From contig JASLAI010000132.1 in assembly GCA_030147225.1 (NCBI GenBank), forward strand, positions 1-6,257: DNA of 6,257 nucleotides. The letters are read 5' to 3'. A model generated the notes under the pieces. That model ran no database searches. It was given only the letters and a program-made list of their open reading frames with translations, and was not told where the DNA came from. The position numbers and the translations under genes are program-made. The DNA is from Planococcus sp. (in: firmicutes) (GTDB lineage Bacteria > Bacillota > Bacilli > Bacillales_A > Planococcaceae). Position 1 is the first letter of the stretch. Every line of letters begins with the position of its first letter. Below are positions 4,430-6,257 of the stretch, piece by piece.

Positions 4430-5758
4430 TCAATGCTGTGGACGCAAAATCGATTGGTTTTGCTGGTCATAACGAATGTTATCAGGCGATTCCTTGATCT
4501 TTTTAACATTGCTGATGATAAATCTGCTTTTAGGCATAGTCGGAAGGCGTGTCATATCATAACTTAAATCCTGCTCAGGAACCGTGTAACTGATATTTTC
4601 AGTGAAATACTTGAAGAATGCATCCATCACCATAACCGTCATCCATTCACCGGCGCAGCGATGTCCAACGTAATGGTCTCCGCCGCCCTGCGGAACAAAG
4701 GAGAAAGGACTGCCATTCCAATCTTTAAATCTTTCGGGCATAAATTGGTCTGCCTCTTTCCAGCTGTCCGGATGACGATTTGTTCCAAACAAATCCAAAA
4801 CGACAAGCATATCTTCTTTAAATTTGTAGCCGTGCCATACAAAACTTGTATTTACTTTTGCTGCCATAGCCGGTGCAAAAGGGTAATAGCGACGCACTTC
4901 CTGTGCGAACATCCTGCTATAATTATCACGATTTTCTTTAAGTTTGGCATGGATTTCAGGAAATTCATGAAGCGCAAGTGCTCCGAAGGCGATGAAATAA
5001 ACGGTTGCGAGCATTGGCCGATAAGCATTGTTTAAATCGACAGCGGCGGTTTGAAGATCCAGTAACTTGCCATTTGTGTCTTTGTGATGGGCAACGATAT
5101 AGGCAGCTGTATAGGGTGGCGGGTTATAGACACCTGAACGAATATCCTGAATAATTTCCTTCAGCCATTTCTCCTGACTTTGGCGGCTCAGTGCACCTTC
5201 TGCAAAGTCAGTTGGTGATCCGTTAAAGGAATCAACCATAGAGGCAAGTTCTTTAGTGCGCTGTTTGACTTCCACTTCCTTTAGCGGTAAACCAGCCCAA
5301 TGGCAAACAGCGCGTGTGAGAATTTCGTCCAATTCATCCATCAGAACCACCTGTTCTTGCTTTTCCCAGCTATTCACTTTGGCATCGAGTTCCTCAATTG
5401 CCATTCGCTTGATGTCTTCCAGCCTTTCTGGAGTCATCATGGAGAGGAACATTCTTTTAAAATGATGATGGTATTCGCCATCACGACCGTGAATGCCGCC
5501 TTCACCAAGAAGGGATTTCTTTAAGGGGGCAGGCATTGCACCTTGGCGTTTAAAATACTTATTGTTGTAGAAAAGATCCGCAGCTTGTTCGCCAGCCATA
5601 AAAATAGCTTTTTGCCCCATTAAGCGTGTTTCAAAAATATCGGATTCGAGTTCTCTGCGACGGTTTGAACTAAAATTAAAGCCTTCATTAATCAATGATA
5701 AGGTACTATCCAATTCTTTAGCTCTTGGAATAGGGGTCACAATTTTCAATGCATTCAT
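4430..5758 (-). CDS. CYP152-family fatty acid peroxygenase cytochrome P450, OleT-like
   Basis: A 442-residue cytochrome P450 of the CYP152 class, which uses hydrogen peroxide to hydroxylate or decarboxylate fatty acids without a redox partner. Visible elements are the ExxR motif in FAQEVRRYYPF (Glu287, Arg290), PERF (341-344), and the heme loop PQGGGDHYVGHRCAGEW with ligand Cys368. Arg247-Pro248 (AYRP) is the conserved pair that holds the substrate carboxylate. The B'-region reads LLGEGGIHG. His90 stands where Jeotgalicoccus OleT has His85 and the hydroxylase P450-BSbeta has Gln; Leu84 replaces the usual Phe79. HRCAGEW and VPEQDL also follow OleT. The C-terminus runs about 15-20 residues past OleT with a polar tail. 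AAGGAG touches the ATG at 5758 with no spacer, so a TTG at 5749 (9-base spacing) or an upstream GGGGTGAT are alternatives. It is a lone gene, divergent from a kinase-like gene. Whether it makes 1-alkenes or hydroxy acids is undecided. Confidence 0.95.
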   Translation of the reverse strand: MNALKIVTPIPRAKELDSTLSLINEGFNFSSNRRRELESDIFETRLMGQKAIFMAGEQAADLFYNNKYFKRQGAMPAPLKKSLLGEGGIHGRDGEYHHHFKRMFLSMMTPERLEDIKRMAIEELDAKVNSWEKQEQVVLMDELDEILTRAVCHWAGLPLKEVEVKQRTKELASMVDSFNGSPTDFAEGALSRQSQEKWLKEIIQDIRSGVYNPPPYTAAYIVAHHKDTNGKLLDLQTAAVDLNNAYRPMLATVYFIAFGALALHEFPEIHAKLKENRDNYSRMFAQEVRRYYPFAPAMAAKVNTSFVWHGYKFKEDMLVVLDLFGTNRHPDSWKEADQFMPERFKDWNGSPFSFVPQGGGDHYVGHRCAGEWMTVMVMDAFFKYFTENISYTVPEQDLSYDMTRLPTMPKSRFIISNVKKIKESPDNIRYDQQNQSILRPQH

Positions 5759-5764
5759 CTCCTT

Positions 5765-5816
5765 GGGGTTTTATCACCCCATACCCTTATGAAATTCAGT
5801 TAAACGCTCATAATGG
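5765..5816 (-). promoter_or_regulatory. Structured mRNA leader of the P450 gene (two hairpins)
   Basis: On the - strand CCATTATGA (5816-5808) pairs with TCATAAGGG (5792-5784) at 8 of 9 positions around a 15-base loop. Further on, GGGGT (5780-5776) pairs with ACCCC (5769-5765) around GATAAA. The second stem ends one base from the AAGGAG that abuts the ATG, and its 5' arm is part of GGGGTGAT, itself a good Shine-Dalgarno match. This could control translation or bring the upstream ribosome site closer. Function inferred. Confidence 0.45.
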
Positions 5817-5825
5817 TTTTTGCAC

Positions 5826-5831
5826 ATTATA
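5826..5831 (-). promoter_or_regulatory. Probable -10 element of the P450 promoter
   Basis: The - strand carries a perfect TATAAT at 5831-5826. No recognisable -35 lies 16-18 bp upstream (around 5849-5855), so activation by a regulator or use of another sigma factor is possible. The transcript would start near 5819, just before the leader hairpins. Confidence 0.55.
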
Positions 5832-5871
5832 CATAGAAGTTACTTTGAGGCTATTTTATCTCATCTATAAA

Positions 5872-5902
5872 TTATGGAGACTCCAAATGTTCATGGTACA
5901 CT
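5872..5902 (+). promoter_or_regulatory. Probable promoter of the APH-family gene, with an 11-bp palindrome
   Basis: TGG (5894-5896) followed by TACACT (5897-5902) forms an extended -10. The -35 region is weak (TTATGG, 5872-5877). The palindrome TGGAGACTCCA (5875-5885), perfect around one central base, covers this -35 region and lies in the divergent space shared with the P450 gene, so it is a candidate operator. Confidence 0.45.
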
Positions 5903-5936
5903 TAAACTAAAAGATGGGCAGAAAGGAGCGGCAAGG

Positions 5937-6257
5937 ATGGAAGGAAACGAACAGAATGGCTTACGGGCGCAATCACTGGAATGGGTAAAAGCGCAACTTA
6001 GAGAAACAGCAGAAATTACAGACATTAAGCCGCTGACAGGCGGAACTTCTTCGCTATTGTTTGAGCTGTCTGTCTGCGAGAATGGCGATGTCTTCTATTA
6101 TGTTCTGAGGCTTTTTCATAAAGCAGATTGGCTGAAGAAAGAGCCGGATTTAGCAAAGCATGAAGCAACAAGCCTTCAATTCGCTGAAAAAGCCGGCTTT
6201 TCTGTACCGCGCTTAATCGCCTACGATGAAACAGGTGAACAAAGTGGAATGCCAGCT
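5937..6257 (+). CDS. APH-family phosphotransferase / kinase-like protein (5' part; runs off the window)
   Basis: An open frame begins at ATG 5937 with AAAGGAG (5922-5928) 8 bases upstream and stays open for 107 codons to the window edge; no stop is reached. The sequence has the N-lobe of the aminoglycoside-phosphotransferase-like fold. The nucleotide loop is at PLTGGTSSLLFEL (32-44), the beta strand YYVLRLF at 54-60 (Arg where a Lys often stands), then a tryptophan (65), a helix with the conserved Glu in KHEATSLQF (74-82), and GFSVPRLIAYD. This family phosphorylates small molecules such as aminoglycosides, choline, homoserine or sugars; the catalytic loop is outside the window, so neither substrate nor activity can be judged. 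A housekeeping or detoxifying small-molecule kinase is as likely as a resistance enzyme. Confidence 0.85.
   Translation, partial: MEGNEQNGLRAQSLEWVKAQLRETAEITDIKPLTGGTSSLLFELSVCENGDVFYYVLRLFHKADWLKKEPDLAKHEATSLQFAEKAGFSVPRLIAYDETGEQSGMPA

Noticed and set aside
4661..5035. A 124-codon plus-strand open frame inside the P450 gene.
   Set aside because: Antisense to conserved P450 heme-loop sequence, without ribosome site or recognisable domain.

Overview
The window reads as chromosomal DNA of a low-to-mid GC Gram-positive bacterium. Strong AGGAGG-type ribosome binding sites, a preQ1-I riboswitch, a BmrA-like ABC exporter, a MerR/TipAS regulator and a CYP152 P450 point to Bacillales, most likely a Planococcus-like member of the Planococcaceae. 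The family assignment is inference from gene content and remembered protein resemblance, not from a search. Nothing suggests a phage, transposon or CRISPR locus.

Left part (1-1773, + strand): the 3' part of a BmrA-like multidrug ABC exporter gene is followed by a MerR-family regulator with a C-terminal TipAS ligand-binding domain. The 62-bp gap between them holds a textbook MerR-type promoter, with a 19-bp spacer occupied by a dyad, so the regulator very probably activates itself. A well-placed internal ribosome site could also yield the ligand-binding domain alone, as in Streptomyces TipAL/TipAS. A strong intrinsic terminator closes the unit.

Middle (1774-3001): a 320-bp intergenic stretch carries four degenerate 20-bp tandem repeats of unknown function. 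It also carries three TTWACA hexamers at 10-11 bp steps, resembling a Bacillus PhoP box, just ahead of an extended -10 promoter. This promoter drives an endonuclease/exonuclease/phosphatase (EEP) family hydrolase. A bidirectional terminator separates it from the convergent queuosine genes.

Queuosine unit (3003-4340, - strand): promoter, GNRA-capped hairpin, preQ1-I riboswitch, intrinsic terminator, queF (preQ0 reductase) and yhhQ (queuosine-precursor transporter). Import of a precursor and reduction of preQ0 to preQ1 are thus under preQ1 feedback. A candidate antiterminator helix can be drawn that competes with both the aptamer pseudoknot and the terminator.

Right part (4430-6257): a CYP152 peroxygenase P450 (- strand) has the histidine associated with OleT-type fatty acid decarboxylation, a structured mRNA leader and an odd ribosome-site spacing. 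It is divergent from the 5' end of an APH-family phosphotransferase/kinase gene (+ strand) that runs out of the window. I do not see a wholly new multi-gene system. The best leads are the tandem repeat, the self-regulated MerR/TipAS gene with an internal start, the candidate PhoP control of the EEP gene, and the OleT-like P450.
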